A stretch of DNA of 64,000 nucleotides from an uncultured Myxococcales bacterium (GTDB lineage: Bacteria; Myxococcota_A; UBA9042), in the NCBI GenBank assembly GCA_903896545.1, contig CAITYF010000051.1, forward strand, positions 1 to 64,000, read 5' to 3'. The translations under genes and the position numbers were made by a program. The notes under the pieces are model-generated. The model had not been told where the DNA came from. It searched no databases and saw nothing but the letters and a program-made list of their open reading frames with translations. Below are positions 18,601-27,484 of the stretch, in pieces (positions within the stretch are counted from its first letter, which is position 1; each line of letters begins with the position of its first letter).

Positions 18601-19436
18601 TTGCGGACCAACGCTTCGCTGACCGCCCACAGGCGGCTCGACAGCGCGTCGTCCTTCGCCGCGGCACTGGTCGGCGCGAGCTTGCGGAGAATGTAGTAGC
18701 CGCCGCTTTCGCCCTCGACCTCCGGGCTGGACGCGAGCCAGATGATGGTGTCCGCGCCTTGGATCGGCGTCACCATGAACGGCGTGGCAAAGATCGCCAC
18801 CAACTTGCCGCCTATGCTGCCGCTGGCGCTCCAGATGTTGGTCGCGACGACGCCGGGATGCAGGCAAGTCGCCGTTACTCCCGTGCCAGTGAGGCGTTTG
18901 GTCAGTTCGCGGGTAAACAGCACGTTGCACAGCTTGGAGTTGCCGTACGCCAGCATCTGCGACCATTTCTTGGTCATCGCCAAATCGTCGGGATCCAGGG
19001 CGGCTCGCTTGTGACCGCGCGACGCGACGCTCACGATGCGCGCAGGTGCGGACGCCTGCAACGTGGCGAGCAGTTCGGTCGTCAGCACGAAGTAGCCGAA
19101 GTGATTCAGCGCAATGGTGCGCTCCACGCCGTCCGCGTTCAGCTCGCGTGCGCCGTAAGCAGCGCCGGCGTTGTTCACCAAGATGTGCAGCTGCCCAAAC
19201 CTCGCCAGGAACGCTGCCGCTGCAGCTTTGCCGCCCGCGATCGTCGACAAATCCGCTGCCAGCGTCTCCACTTTCGCGCTGCCAGAACGCTCGCGGATCT
19301 CTGCCGCGGCCCGCTCCGGATCGCGGGACAGGCACACGACGGTCGCACCTTGCTTGGCCAAGTCGATCGCCGTTTCCTTACCGATACCCGAACTCGCTCC
19401 CGTCACGAGCGCGATTTTGCCAGCCAGATTCGCCAT
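18597..19436 (-). CDS. Short-chain dehydrogenase/reductase (retinol dehydrogenase-like)
   Basis: VTGASSGIGKETA, NNAGAAYG, YGNSK motifs. Confidence 0.92.
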   Translation of the reverse strand: MANLAGKIALVTGASSGIGKETAIDLAKQGATVVCLSRDPERAAAEIRERSGSAKVETLAADLSTIAGGKAAAAAFLARFGQLHILVNNAGAAYGARELNADGVERTIALNHFGYFVLTTELLATLQASAPARIVSVASRGHKRAALDPDDLAMTKKWSQMLAYGNSKLCNVLFTRELTKRLTGTGVTATCLHPGVVATNIWSASGSIGGKLVAIFATPFMVTPIQGADTIIWLASSPEVEGESGGYYILRKLAPTSAAAKDDALSSRLWAVSEALVRK

Positions 19437-19457
19437 CTTTTGTCTCCGTTTGTGGTT

Positions 19458-19973
19458 TTACGGCTGCGCCAGCAGGTCCCGCAGTCGCGGGCGCATTTGC
19501 GGCACAGCGCCGTCGCCTTTGATCGAACCTTGCATGCCGCGGCCGTTGCCTTTGCCGTCTGGACCGGGCAGGGCGATGAGTGGAATCAAGTCCGAGCGGT
19601 AGCCATCCGCCGCCAGCCGGTCGCGATCGCGATCTAGATCGAATTCAAGCAAGCGCAGGTTCGCAAACTCGTCGTCCAACTGCCCCGCCGCCGCTGCATC
19701 GTGAAAGCGCCGACACGGCTCGCACCACGTCGCGCCCACGTACACAAGCACGCGTCGACCGTCCGCCTTGGCGCGCGTCTGTTCAGCAACCACGTACGGC
19801 GCAATCGGCCCGTCACCGGGCGCGTTCACCAGATCAATGTGTGGCTTCGCCGCGGGCGCGACGTCCAACACCGGCTTTGCTGCGACCACCGGTGTCGTCT
19901 CCGGCACCGGTGCGGTGCGCTGACACGCCGCCACCGCCGTCAGGACCACTGCCATCCGCCACACATTCGCCAT
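19458..19973 (-). CDS. Thioredoxin-fold lipoprotein
   Basis: Lipobox VLTAVAAC; VYVGATWCEPCRRFHD (WCxxC) redox motif. Confidence 0.82.
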   Translation of the reverse strand: MANVWRMAVVLTAVAACQRTAPVPETTPVVAAKPVLDVAPAAKPHIDLVNAPGDGPIAPYVVAEQTRAKADGRRVLVYVGATWCEPCRRFHDAAAAGQLDDEFANLRLLEFDLDRDRDRLAADGYRSDLIPLIALPGPDGKGNGRGMQGSIKGDGAVPQMRPRLRDLLAQP

Positions 19974-20126
19974 CGTCGTCACTCCCACGCTCCGCTGAGT
20001 CTGCCGCAAGATGACGCTACCACGTCAATGCAGCCGCGCAAACGGGGTCTTTTGGCCCCAGCACGGTCGGCGCCGCTTGTCGCTCGGCCGTCGGCACGTT
20101 AGCGTGTACGGCTGGAGGACCGCCCG

Positions 20127-20975
20127 ATGCCCGGCATGCAACCCGCGATGTTGAAGCAGTTGAGCAAAGTGGCGTTCAAGGCGCATGCCATCAAATTGTC
20201 AGTAGACTGGCAGCAGCCCCAAGGCGAGGCAGGCAAGCAGTACGTCGACGCGTTTCAACCGTCCGAGCGTTCCGTGCCGCCCGATCCGTCCAAGCTCTTC
20301 GTGGCGGCATCCTCCAACAAGTACCACGTCGACCAGGTCAGCTCGATCGGCGGCAAGTTTGAGGCGTTCATTGACGGCGTCTGTGACGCGATTTGCAACG
20401 CCCACAATCTCTGGAAACTGCAGGCCAAGTTCGGCAACATTCAGGTGATGGCGGTCAGCGCGATCGGCGCGCCGGGTTGCTTGTCTGGACCGGATATCAA
20501 GCCGCTGATCCTGATGAGCGCGCCCAAGGCGACGCCGCAGGAACTCAAATATTCCAAAGCGGTCGCGACGGCGGTCGCCAAGTGTTGGAAGAATTGGCAG
20601 GACAACGTCGCGGTGCCGGGCCTCCCTTGGTATCCGGCTTTCGCCGCGTTCCCCGGGCCAATGGCGCCGCCGATGCCGAACGTGCCGGTTCCTCTGATCG
20701 CCTGTCCGTCGGCGATGCAGACAGAGATGACCGCGCCGCGGCTGAAGCAGGAGATGATCGACGCGCTGGGCGATTCCGACGCGCTGCATCACAAGGAATT
20801 GTTTGACGCGATTGCCCAAGGGCTGGCGGCGTCGTTTCTGGCGTGGCTGCCGCAGCAGCAGATTTCGCTGGTCATGGGCAAAGGGCCGATTCCGACCTTC
20901 GCGCCGCCGTTCGTGCCCGTTGGTCCGGTTGTCGGCGGTGACGTGATTTCCGTGCCGGGGCACTTGATGTCGTAG
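20127..20975 (+). CDS. Hypothetical protein
   Basis: 282-aa ORF with plausible start and coding composition; no family recognised. Confidence 0.65.
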   Translation: MPGMQPAMLKQLSKVAFKAHAIKLSVDWQQPQGEAGKQYVDAFQPSERSVPPDPSKLFVAASSNKYHVDQVSSIGGKFEAFIDGVCDAICNAHNLWKLQAKFGNIQVMAVSAIGAPGCLSGPDIKPLILMSAPKATPQELKYSKAVATAVAKCWKNWQDNVAVPGLPWYPAFAAFPGPMAPPMPNVPVPLIACPSAMQTEMTAPRLKQEMIDALGDSDALHHKELFDAIAQGLAASFLAWLPQQQISLVMGKGPIPTFAPPFVPVGPVVGGDVISVPGHLMS

Positions 20976-21071
20976 GCGCTTGCCGCCGTGACGTGCGCGT
21001 TCTTCACTGGACGGGCTCACACGCGCTGGGCATCATCGAACGCGCGGGCCCGTCGCGCCGTGTGATCCGAG

Positions 21072-22943
21072 ATGACCGATTCGCCCGGGCAAAACGCTCC
21101 ACAGCACCAACCGCGGTCGGCTCCGCATTTGCAGTCGATTGCGACGAACCTGCGGTGCAACCAGAATTGCCTGTACTGCAATCGACGCGAGGCGACAGAC
21201 GACCTCGCGGCAATCGCGCCAAAGGCGTTGCGCGCGGCGATTGAACGGGCGTTGGCGGCGGGCTCACAGGAAATTCGCCTGACGGGCGGCGAGCCGACGT
21301 TGCGTCGCGACCTGACCGAATTGGTGCAGTTTGCCAAAGCTGCAGGTGCGTCGCGCGTGTCCTTGGAGACGAACGCGACGCTGATTGACCTGGCACGAGC
21401 GCACGCGCTGGCTGCCGCAGGGCTGACGACCGCGCGCGTGAACCTCGTCGGACCGGACAGCAGGATCGACGCGGTCACGCAGGACGCAGGCGGTTGGGAA
21501 CGCACCATTCAGGGAACCCGCGCGCTGCTGCAAGCGGGTGTGACGGTCGAGATCGTGTGCGCGCTGACGCGTTCCACGCGGGACCTTGCCCCGCTCATGC
21601 CCGCGGCGTTGATCGCTGCGGTGGGCGACGTTGGGCGGCCGCAGACCATCGAGGCCGTGGTGCCGTGCGATGGACCGAACCCGACGGAGTGGCTCGACTA
21701 CCCCGCGGCTGCCGAAGTGCTGCGGGAGTTGGATCTGGCCTGCCGCGCACACGCCATTCCTCTGCGGCTGGCGCCAAATTCTGGACCGCCGCCTTGTATT
21801 TTCCCGCCGCGCCGCGGGTTGCCGCATCTCTACAAGTTGTCGCCGGGGGCGCGGCAAAGGCCAAATCATCAGCACGTCGCGGTGTGTCAGAGTTGTATCC
21901 TCGCCGATCGCTGTTCGGGGTTGGCGGCCGTGTACCTGCAGCATTTTCCGCCGCCGGAACTCCATCCGATCACCGACGAGAAAGCGAGGCGACGGTTGAG
22001 CATGCTGCGTCCCTTGCCTGAGCAAATTGCGCGCGAGTTGGTGGCCGAATCGATGACGGTAGGCGCAGATGGGAGGCCGACGTACGACGCGATCGTCCGC
22101 ATCAATTTCCACTGCAATCAAGCGTGTGCGTTCTGTTTTGTCTCGACGCATCTGCCACCGGCGACGGACGCTGCGATCGAAGCGGTGATTCGCGCCGCAG
22201 GTCAGCGCGGGTCGCGGATCGTGCTTTCAGGCGGCGAACCAACGCTGAATTCGCGGTTGACGGACTGGATTCGCCTCGCAACGCAGGTCTCCACGCTGCC
22301 GGTTTGCCTGCAGACAAACGCCGTGCGGCTGGATAACGCCGAACTGTGTCGCGCAGTGGTTCACGCAGGCGTTCGTCAAGCCTTTGTGTCGCTCCACGGC
22401 GCGACGCCCGCGGTCGGCGATGCAGTCACGGATACGTCAGGGACCTTTGTTCGCACGCTCGTCGGCTTGGACAACCTGTACGCGCACGCGGTCGAGCTTG
22501 TGCTCAACTTCGTCCTCTGTGAGGCCAACCTCCACGAGTTTCCCGCGTTCATTCGCCTCGTCGCGGCGCGCTGGCCAAAGGCGCTGGCCAACTATTCGTT
22601 CGTCGCGCCGTCGACGGATCTGGTCCCGAAAGAGACACGTCTCATTCCCAAGTATTCGGATATGCTGCCGGCGTTGAGTGAAGGACTCCGTTTGGCGCAA
22701 GAAATGGGCGTTCAAGTCGTCGGCTTCGAGTCGATGTGCGGCCTGCCGCTGTGTCTGCTGCCGGACACCTTTGATCGCGCGCAGCTGCAGCTCACCGCGA
22801 TTCCCGACGGGTTCGATGAAGGTGCGTTCGTCCGCGCGTCGGCGTGCACGCAGTGCGACTACAATACGCGCTGTTTCGGCTTGCGTCGTGGCTACGCCGA
22901 ACTCCACGGGACGGGCGAACTGCGCGCTATTCGCGGCTCTTGA
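21072..22943 (+). CDS. Tandem (duplicated) radical SAM protein
   Basis: Two radical SAM clusters (CNQNCLYCN, CNQACAFCF), two GGEPTL motifs and two C-terminal CxxCxxxxxC motifs (CQSCILADRCSGL / CTQCDYNTRCFGL). Confidence 0.93.
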   Translation: MTDSPGQNAPQHQPRSAPHLQSIATNLRCNQNCLYCNRREATDDLAAIAPKALRAAIERALAAGSQEIRLTGGEPTLRRDLTELVQFAKAAGASRVSLETNATLIDLARAHALAAAGLTTARVNLVGPDSRIDAVTQDAGGWERTIQGTRALLQAGVTVEIVCALTRSTRDLAPLMPAALIAAVGDVGRPQTIEAVVPCDGPNPTEWLDYPAAAEVLRELDLACRAHAIPLRLAPNSGPPPCIFPPRRGLPHLYKLSPGARQRPNHQHVAVCQSCILADRCSGLAAVYLQHFPPPELHPITDEKARRRLSMLRPLPEQIARELVAESMTVGADGRPTYDAIVRINFHCNQACAFCFVSTHLPPATDAAIEAVIRAAGQRGSRIVLSGGEPTLNSRLTDWIRLATQVSTLPVCLQTNAVRLDNAELCRAVVHAGVRQAFVSLHGATPAVGDAVTDTSGTFVRTLVGLDNLYAHAVELVLNFVLCEANLHEFPAFIRLVAARWPKALANYSFVAPSTDLVPKETRLIPKYSDMLPALSEGLRLAQEMGVQVVGFESMCGLPLCLLPDTFDRAQLQLTAIPDGFDEGAFVRASACTQCDYNTRCFGLRRGYAELHGTGELRAIRGS

Positions 22944-23000
22944 CTCCGCCGGCGCCCGCTCGCAGGCTGACGCCGCGCGTTGAATCGCGTGAGGCACCCG

Positions 23001-23588
23001 ATGGCCGCAAATTTCGCTTTCCTCTTCATGATGGCCATTTGGGCGGCGGCGGAACTCGCCCTCGTCGTTTGGATGCGCGCCACGGACCCAAGCGACCGTC
23101 ATCACGACAACGGCACACTGCCGCTTGTCATCGTCGCCATAGCCGCAGCGCTTGGCGGCGGCGCGTGGCTGACTTCGGCTGACATCGCCGCCTGGCCTGC
23201 ATCGTGGGTTCCCGCCTTGCGCTGGTTTGGAGCCAGCGCCATCGCCATCGGCCTCGCCATTCGGTGGACTGCCGTCTTTACACTTCGACACTACTTCACC
23301 GTCACGGTTGCGATTCGCGCCGACCACAAACTGGTCGATTGGGGCCTTTACCGCTACGTGCGCCACCCTTCTTACAGCGGCGCGATCGTGGCGCTCGCGG
23401 GACTGAGCTTGGGTTCGGGCGGTCCGCTGTCGGCGGCTGCAATCTTCTTGCCTATCCTATGGGCTGTGTTGCGGAGAATTGACGTGGAGGAACGGGCGCT
23501 TGGTGATGGCCTCGGCGCCGACTACGTTGCCTGGCGTGAACGCACCCCTCGGCTCGTCCCGCGCGTACCCCACAAGATTCCGCGCTAG
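23001..23588 (+). CDS. Isoprenylcysteine carboxyl methyltransferase-like integral membrane methyltransferase
   Basis: Multi-TM; GLYRYVRHPSYSGAIVALAGL and EERALGDGLGADYVAWRERTPRLVP motifs typical of ICMT/PEMT families. Confidence 0.82.
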   Translation: MAANFAFLFMMAIWAAAELALVVWMRATDPSDRHHDNGTLPLVIVAIAAALGGGAWLTSADIAAWPASWVPALRWFGASAIAIGLAIRWTAVFTLRHYFTVTVAIRADHKLVDWGLYRYVRHPSYSGAIVALAGLSLGSGGPLSAAAIFLPILWAVLRRIDVEERALGDGLGADYVAWRERTPRLVPRVPHKIPR

Positions 23589-23682
23589 CACGCTTTTGCT
23601 ACGCAAATAGAATTGACAGGTAGGGTAAACCGAAACGAGACTGCCCTTCACACGCCTACACGAAGGGCGTTGGCAGGTAGCT

Positions 23683-24594
23683 ATGAACGCAAAGGGGCAG
23701 TCGCGGTTTGAGCATCGCGGGATTCGTTGGCGGACGCTCGCAGCAGTGCTGGCGATGGTCGGCTGCGTGACTTGGGCACCGCGCGAAGCGCTGGCGGACT
23801 CCGCCGTCTCGCAGATGATGAACTATTCGGTGATGACTGGGCTCTTCCTCGAAGTCGGCAAAGCCGAATACTCGGGTGGCCATCACAACCCAGGCATGCC
23901 AATCGCGACGGGACTGCGCTACTACGAGCGTCAGGGCATCATCACCGGCACGATGACGGCGATCGCGATCATGGTCGCGGGTGCCGCTGCGGCGTCCAGC
24001 CCAAAGAGTCAGCGGTCGTGGGAAAGCGGCGGGTATCGCTACACGGAGACGACGTATCGGAGTGAGGCGGAGAAGGCTGCCATCATGGCAGGGTCAGCAG
24101 CCGGTGCGGGCGCCGCAGCTTCCTCCAAGAACCAGAGTTTTGACCTCGAAATCTTCTCGCGGAACCTCGGCGGAGACGTCAGCGGCTGGCGCATGAACGG
24201 GTACTTCGGCATCCCGTTTGCGGACCGCTTCATGTTCGAACTGGGCATGGGGGTTGGCTCCATCGACACGGCGATGAAAAAGAACGGACAGGACATCTAC
24301 GTTTCCTGGGGCTACGTCGGGATGCCGTTCCGGCTCAATTACGCCAACGAGATCTTCCTGTTGTTTCTGGAAACCCAATGGAACTGGATCGGTCACGCGC
24401 AGTCGTCCAAGGCCGATCCGTACATCGAACCGACCACCAACACGATGCTGCTCCGCTACGCTCCGGTGCTGCCGTGGAAGGTCGGCGTTTCGTCCAACCT
24501 TTTTGGCCGCCTGTTTGGCGAACTTGACGTGTCCACGCCCGGCATCTTGACCGGTTCGTTCGCGCTCAAGGCGGGGCTCGGCCTGCGATTTTGA
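23683..24594 (+). CDS. Hypothetical exported/outer-membrane protein
   Basis: N-terminal hydrophobic segment; C-terminal amphipathic strands ending in aromatic F (GLGLRF), beta-barrel-like. Confidence 0.7.
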   Translation: MNAKGQSRFEHRGIRWRTLAAVLAMVGCVTWAPREALADSAVSQMMNYSVMTGLFLEVGKAEYSGGHHNPGMPIATGLRYYERQGIITGTMTAIAIMVAGAAAASSPKSQRSWESGGYRYTETTYRSEAEKAAIMAGSAAGAGAAASSKNQSFDLEIFSRNLGGDVSGWRMNGYFGIPFADRFMFELGMGVGSIDTAMKKNGQDIYVSWGYVGMPFRLNYANEIFLLFLETQWNWIGHAQSSKADPYIEPTTNTMLLRYAPVLPWKVGVSSNLFGRLFGELDVSTPGILTGSFALKAGLGLRF

Positions 24595-24647
24595 GTGTTC
24601 GCACGCGTAACCGCCGTCCGCTTCGGCTGCTACCCAAAGGACTTCGG

Positions 24648-25448
24648 ATGTTCATTTCCTCGTCATCGTTCTGGACCACAAGCCGCCTGCGCGTCGTGCC
24701 TTTGTGGCTTTTGGCCGCGTGCCTGCTCTCTTCGCCCGCTGTCGCGCTTGATCGCGAAAACCGCGGCTTTGGCCTCGACCGTGCCTTCGCGGTCACCGGC
24801 GCCTACGGCTTTGGCAAGCGCGCCGGCGAGCCCGGTCAGTCGTTTGTGCTGCGCGCAGAGGGCGCCGGACTCTGGATGACCACGCCGCTCAACAACCGCG
24901 GCGGCATTGAAGGCGGCATGGAACTCGGCTACGACGGGTTCAAAGACACCAACCGTGACGCGGCGTTGTCTGGCTTCCTCTGGGATTTCTGGATGGGCTT
25001 CCCGATCACGCTCGTGGAGAAAGAAGAGGGCCACGAGATGCTCTTTACCAGCTCGCTTGCCCCCGGCATGGGGCTGAGCGGCCAGCACGCGTACGTCTAC
25101 ATCAAGGGCAAGATCGCCGCCAAGATAGTGCCCAAGGTCGCGATGGAATTGAACTACCAGTGGACGCCGTACACCGGCAGCGTGATCTGGGGCACCGACA
25201 CAGGCCCGCACTCTGGCTTTGCGATGGGCTTTTTGCGCTACGCGACCTACTACGCGCTCAACGAGGACATCTCGCTCATGGTCTACTTCGACTGGCGCCA
25301 GAGCAACATCGACGACCCGCGCACGACGACCGCCGACCAGGCGCTGCAGCAATTCACGTCCGAACCGTACTCGTCCAGCGCATTCCTGCCGATCACGCGC
25401 ACGCGTTGGGACAACAACTACCGCATCGGCTTTGGCGTAGCGTTCTAG
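24648..25448 (+). CDS. Hypothetical exported/outer-membrane protein
   Basis: Signal peptide (LLAACLLSSPAVALD), barrel-like alternating strands, C-term IGFGVAF. Confidence 0.7.
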   Translation: MFISSSSFWTTSRLRVVPLWLLAACLLSSPAVALDRENRGFGLDRAFAVTGAYGFGKRAGEPGQSFVLRAEGAGLWMTTPLNNRGGIEGGMELGYDGFKDTNRDAALSGFLWDFWMGFPITLVEKEEGHEMLFTSSLAPGMGLSGQHAYVYIKGKIAAKIVPKVAMELNYQWTPYTGSVIWGTDTGPHSGFAMGFLRYATYYALNEDISLMVYFDWRQSNIDDPRTTTADQALQQFTSEPYSSSAFLPITRTRWDNNYRIGFGVAF

Positions 25449-25478
25449 CACGTTTCGCGACTCAGTTTGGAGATCCAC

Positions 25479-26318
25479 ATGCGCATCACCCTATTTGCCG
25501 CACTTCTAGCCTGCACAACGACTTTGGCTGGTTGCATCGTGCCGGAACTCGACAACTACCCCGCGGATAAGTCCAAAGGGAGCGGCACGACCGTCATCGG
25601 CGAGGACATCGTTTCCGGCGACGGCAGCGGCGGCGGCGGTGGTGGTGGCGGCGGTGGCAGTTGCACCCCTGGCACCTATCAGGGCACGCTGACGTTCAAC
25701 GGCAATGGTGCGAGCGCTGGCTACAACGGGCAATGCACCATCAGCGGCAACGTGTACGTGCAAGCCACGGCGTCGTCCGCCGAGATGGAAGCCCTTCAGG
25801 GCATTCAGAGCATCTACGGGCAGCTCAGTTTGGCCGCGCCGCCTTCCGCGCAGAATCTGACGCTACCGAACCTGCAGATGGTCACCAGCGGCATCACCCT
25901 CGATACGGCCGGCAGCCTCCAGAACCTCGTGCTGCCCGCGCTCAAATCCTTGAGTTTCTTCACTTCGCAAAATAGCAGCACCATCGTGAGCATCGACGCC
26001 AGCGCGCTCAGCGACCCGATGCAGTCCGTATTCTTGGCGCAAAACGTCGTCTTGGAAGTGGTAAGTTTTGGCACCTCGCAGATCACTTCGAACATCATTT
26101 TGCAGAACAATCCAGCGCTGATCAGCGCGGCGTTCGCGAACCTTTCGTCGCTCGGTTCGCTCGGTGTGACGGGCAATGCCAAGTTGTCGCAGTTGCAGCT
26201 GGGCCAAGGGGCGCTGTCCATCGTCCAGACTTGGCAGGTGTGCGGCAATCCGGCGCTTGACCCGGCGTGGGTGACGGCGTTCAGGGCCGCGCATTCGAAC
26301 GAACAGCCTTGCAACTGA
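25479..26318 (+). CDS. Lipoprotein with polyglycine linker and receptor-L-domain-like repeats
   Basis: MRITLFAALLACTTTLAGC lipobox; GGGGGGGGGG linker; repeated LxLPxLxxVxxxIxLxxxxxLxxLxLPxL pattern. Confidence 0.72.
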   Translation: MRITLFAALLACTTTLAGCIVPELDNYPADKSKGSGTTVIGEDIVSGDGSGGGGGGGGGGSCTPGTYQGTLTFNGNGASAGYNGQCTISGNVYVQATASSAEMEALQGIQSIYGQLSLAAPPSAQNLTLPNLQMVTSGITLDTAGSLQNLVLPALKSLSFFTSQNSSTIVSIDASALSDPMQSVFLAQNVVLEVVSFGTSQITSNIILQNNPALISAAFANLSSLGSLGVTGNAKLSQLQLGQGALSIVQTWQVCGNPALDPAWVTAFRAAHSNEQPCN

Positions 26319-26440
26319 GACGCGGACCGTCGCCGTCTGCTGGTTGACGAGGGCGGCCCCGTCACGTTTTGGCGACAGCCTTCCCGCATGATGCGGAAGT
26401 TCTTGACCGGCGCGGTGCCGAGAGCGCAGGCTTTTGCACG

Positions 26441-27484
26441 ATGAGCAAGACCCGCCCCACGATTGTTGTCGACACGTACGGCGGAAGCGCTGCGCCCCAC
26501 GGCATCGTGGCTGCTGCTGCGCGAATGGCGCGGCAGGGCGTGGCGCGCGTCGTGCTGGTCGGCGACGTGCCGCGCATGCAGGAGCACTTGAGCCTGCTGC
26601 CGTACGACCCGATGACGCTCCGGCTCGTTGCGGCGCCTGCGACCTATCCCCGCGCACCGGGCGACACGCAAGCGCAGGCGCGCGCGGCGCGTCTGGGACT
26701 GCCCGTGGCGATGGAATTGCTGCGTTCTGGCGAGGCGGATGCGCTCCTGACAGCGAGCCCGCAAGCGTTGGTGCTGGAACTTGCGGAGACGCATCTGCTG
26801 AAGCTGCCCGGTGTGACGGCGGTCGCGGCTGCGGCGGTATTCCCCACGATGCCGCGCGCGTCGGGCGACGACCCGCTGGCGTTGCTGCTTGACGTGTCCG
26901 GACGGCGGGTGACTTCCGCCGAAGAACTCGTGGCGTTCGCCGTTCTCGGTTCGACCTACTCGCGCGTCGTGACGGGTGTGCCGCAACCGCACGTGGCGCT
27001 GCTGTCGACAGGTTCGGAGCCGACCGACGGTCCGCCGGACGTTGTGGAAGCGCACAAGCAGCTCAAGCGCACGGTTGGCCTGAAGTTCATGGGCAACATC
27101 ACGGCGACGGATCTCGCACGCGGACACGCCGACGTGGTCGTGGCGGACGGTCTTGTCGGGCACACCGTCCGCGGGCTGCTCGAAGGGCTGACGACGCTGA
27201 CGGTGGAAGCGGCGCGCTACGCGTGGCGGACCAAAGTGACGTGGCAACTGGGTCTGCGCCTTCTGGATCGCGGCGTGGGTATGTTGCGCAAGGTTTCTGA
27301 ATTCCAGCAGTATGGCGGAGCCCCCGTGCTCGGTTTGCAGGATCTGGTGTTGATTGCAAGCCCGGATTCGGCGGAAGTGGCTTTTGAAAATGCCGTGAAG
27401 TTGGCGACCCGCTGCACGCACCGCGACTTGCAGGGGGAACTCGCCGCCGCGATTGCTCGCCTGGACGGAAACCACGATGCCTGA
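26441..27484 (+). CDS. plsX: Phosphate acyltransferase PlsX-like
   Basis: IVVDTYGGSAAPHGIVAAAARMA; STGSEPTDGPPDVVEAHKQLK; NITATDLARGHADVVVADGLVGHTVRGLLEG match the PlsX layout. Confidence 0.8.
   Translation: MSKTRPTIVVDTYGGSAAPHGIVAAAARMARQGVARVVLVGDVPRMQEHLSLLPYDPMTLRLVAAPATYPRAPGDTQAQARAARLGLPVAMELLRSGEADALLTASPQALVLELAETHLLKLPGVTAVAAAAVFPTMPRASGDDPLALLLDVSGRRVTSAEELVAFAVLGSTYSRVVTGVPQPHVALLSTGSEPTDGPPDVVEAHKQLKRTVGLKFMGNITATDLARGHADVVVADGLVGHTVRGLLEGLTTLTVEAARYAWRTKVTWQLGLRLLDRGVGMLRKVSEFQQYGGAPVLGLQDLVLIASPDSAEVAFENAVKLATRCTHRDLQGELAAAIARLDGNHDA

Noticed and set aside
17758-19335. 525-aa minus-strand ORF including the IMPase frame
   Set aside because: The upstream ~245 codons overlap the SDR in another frame; the true IMPase start is MTDVPLQ at 18600.
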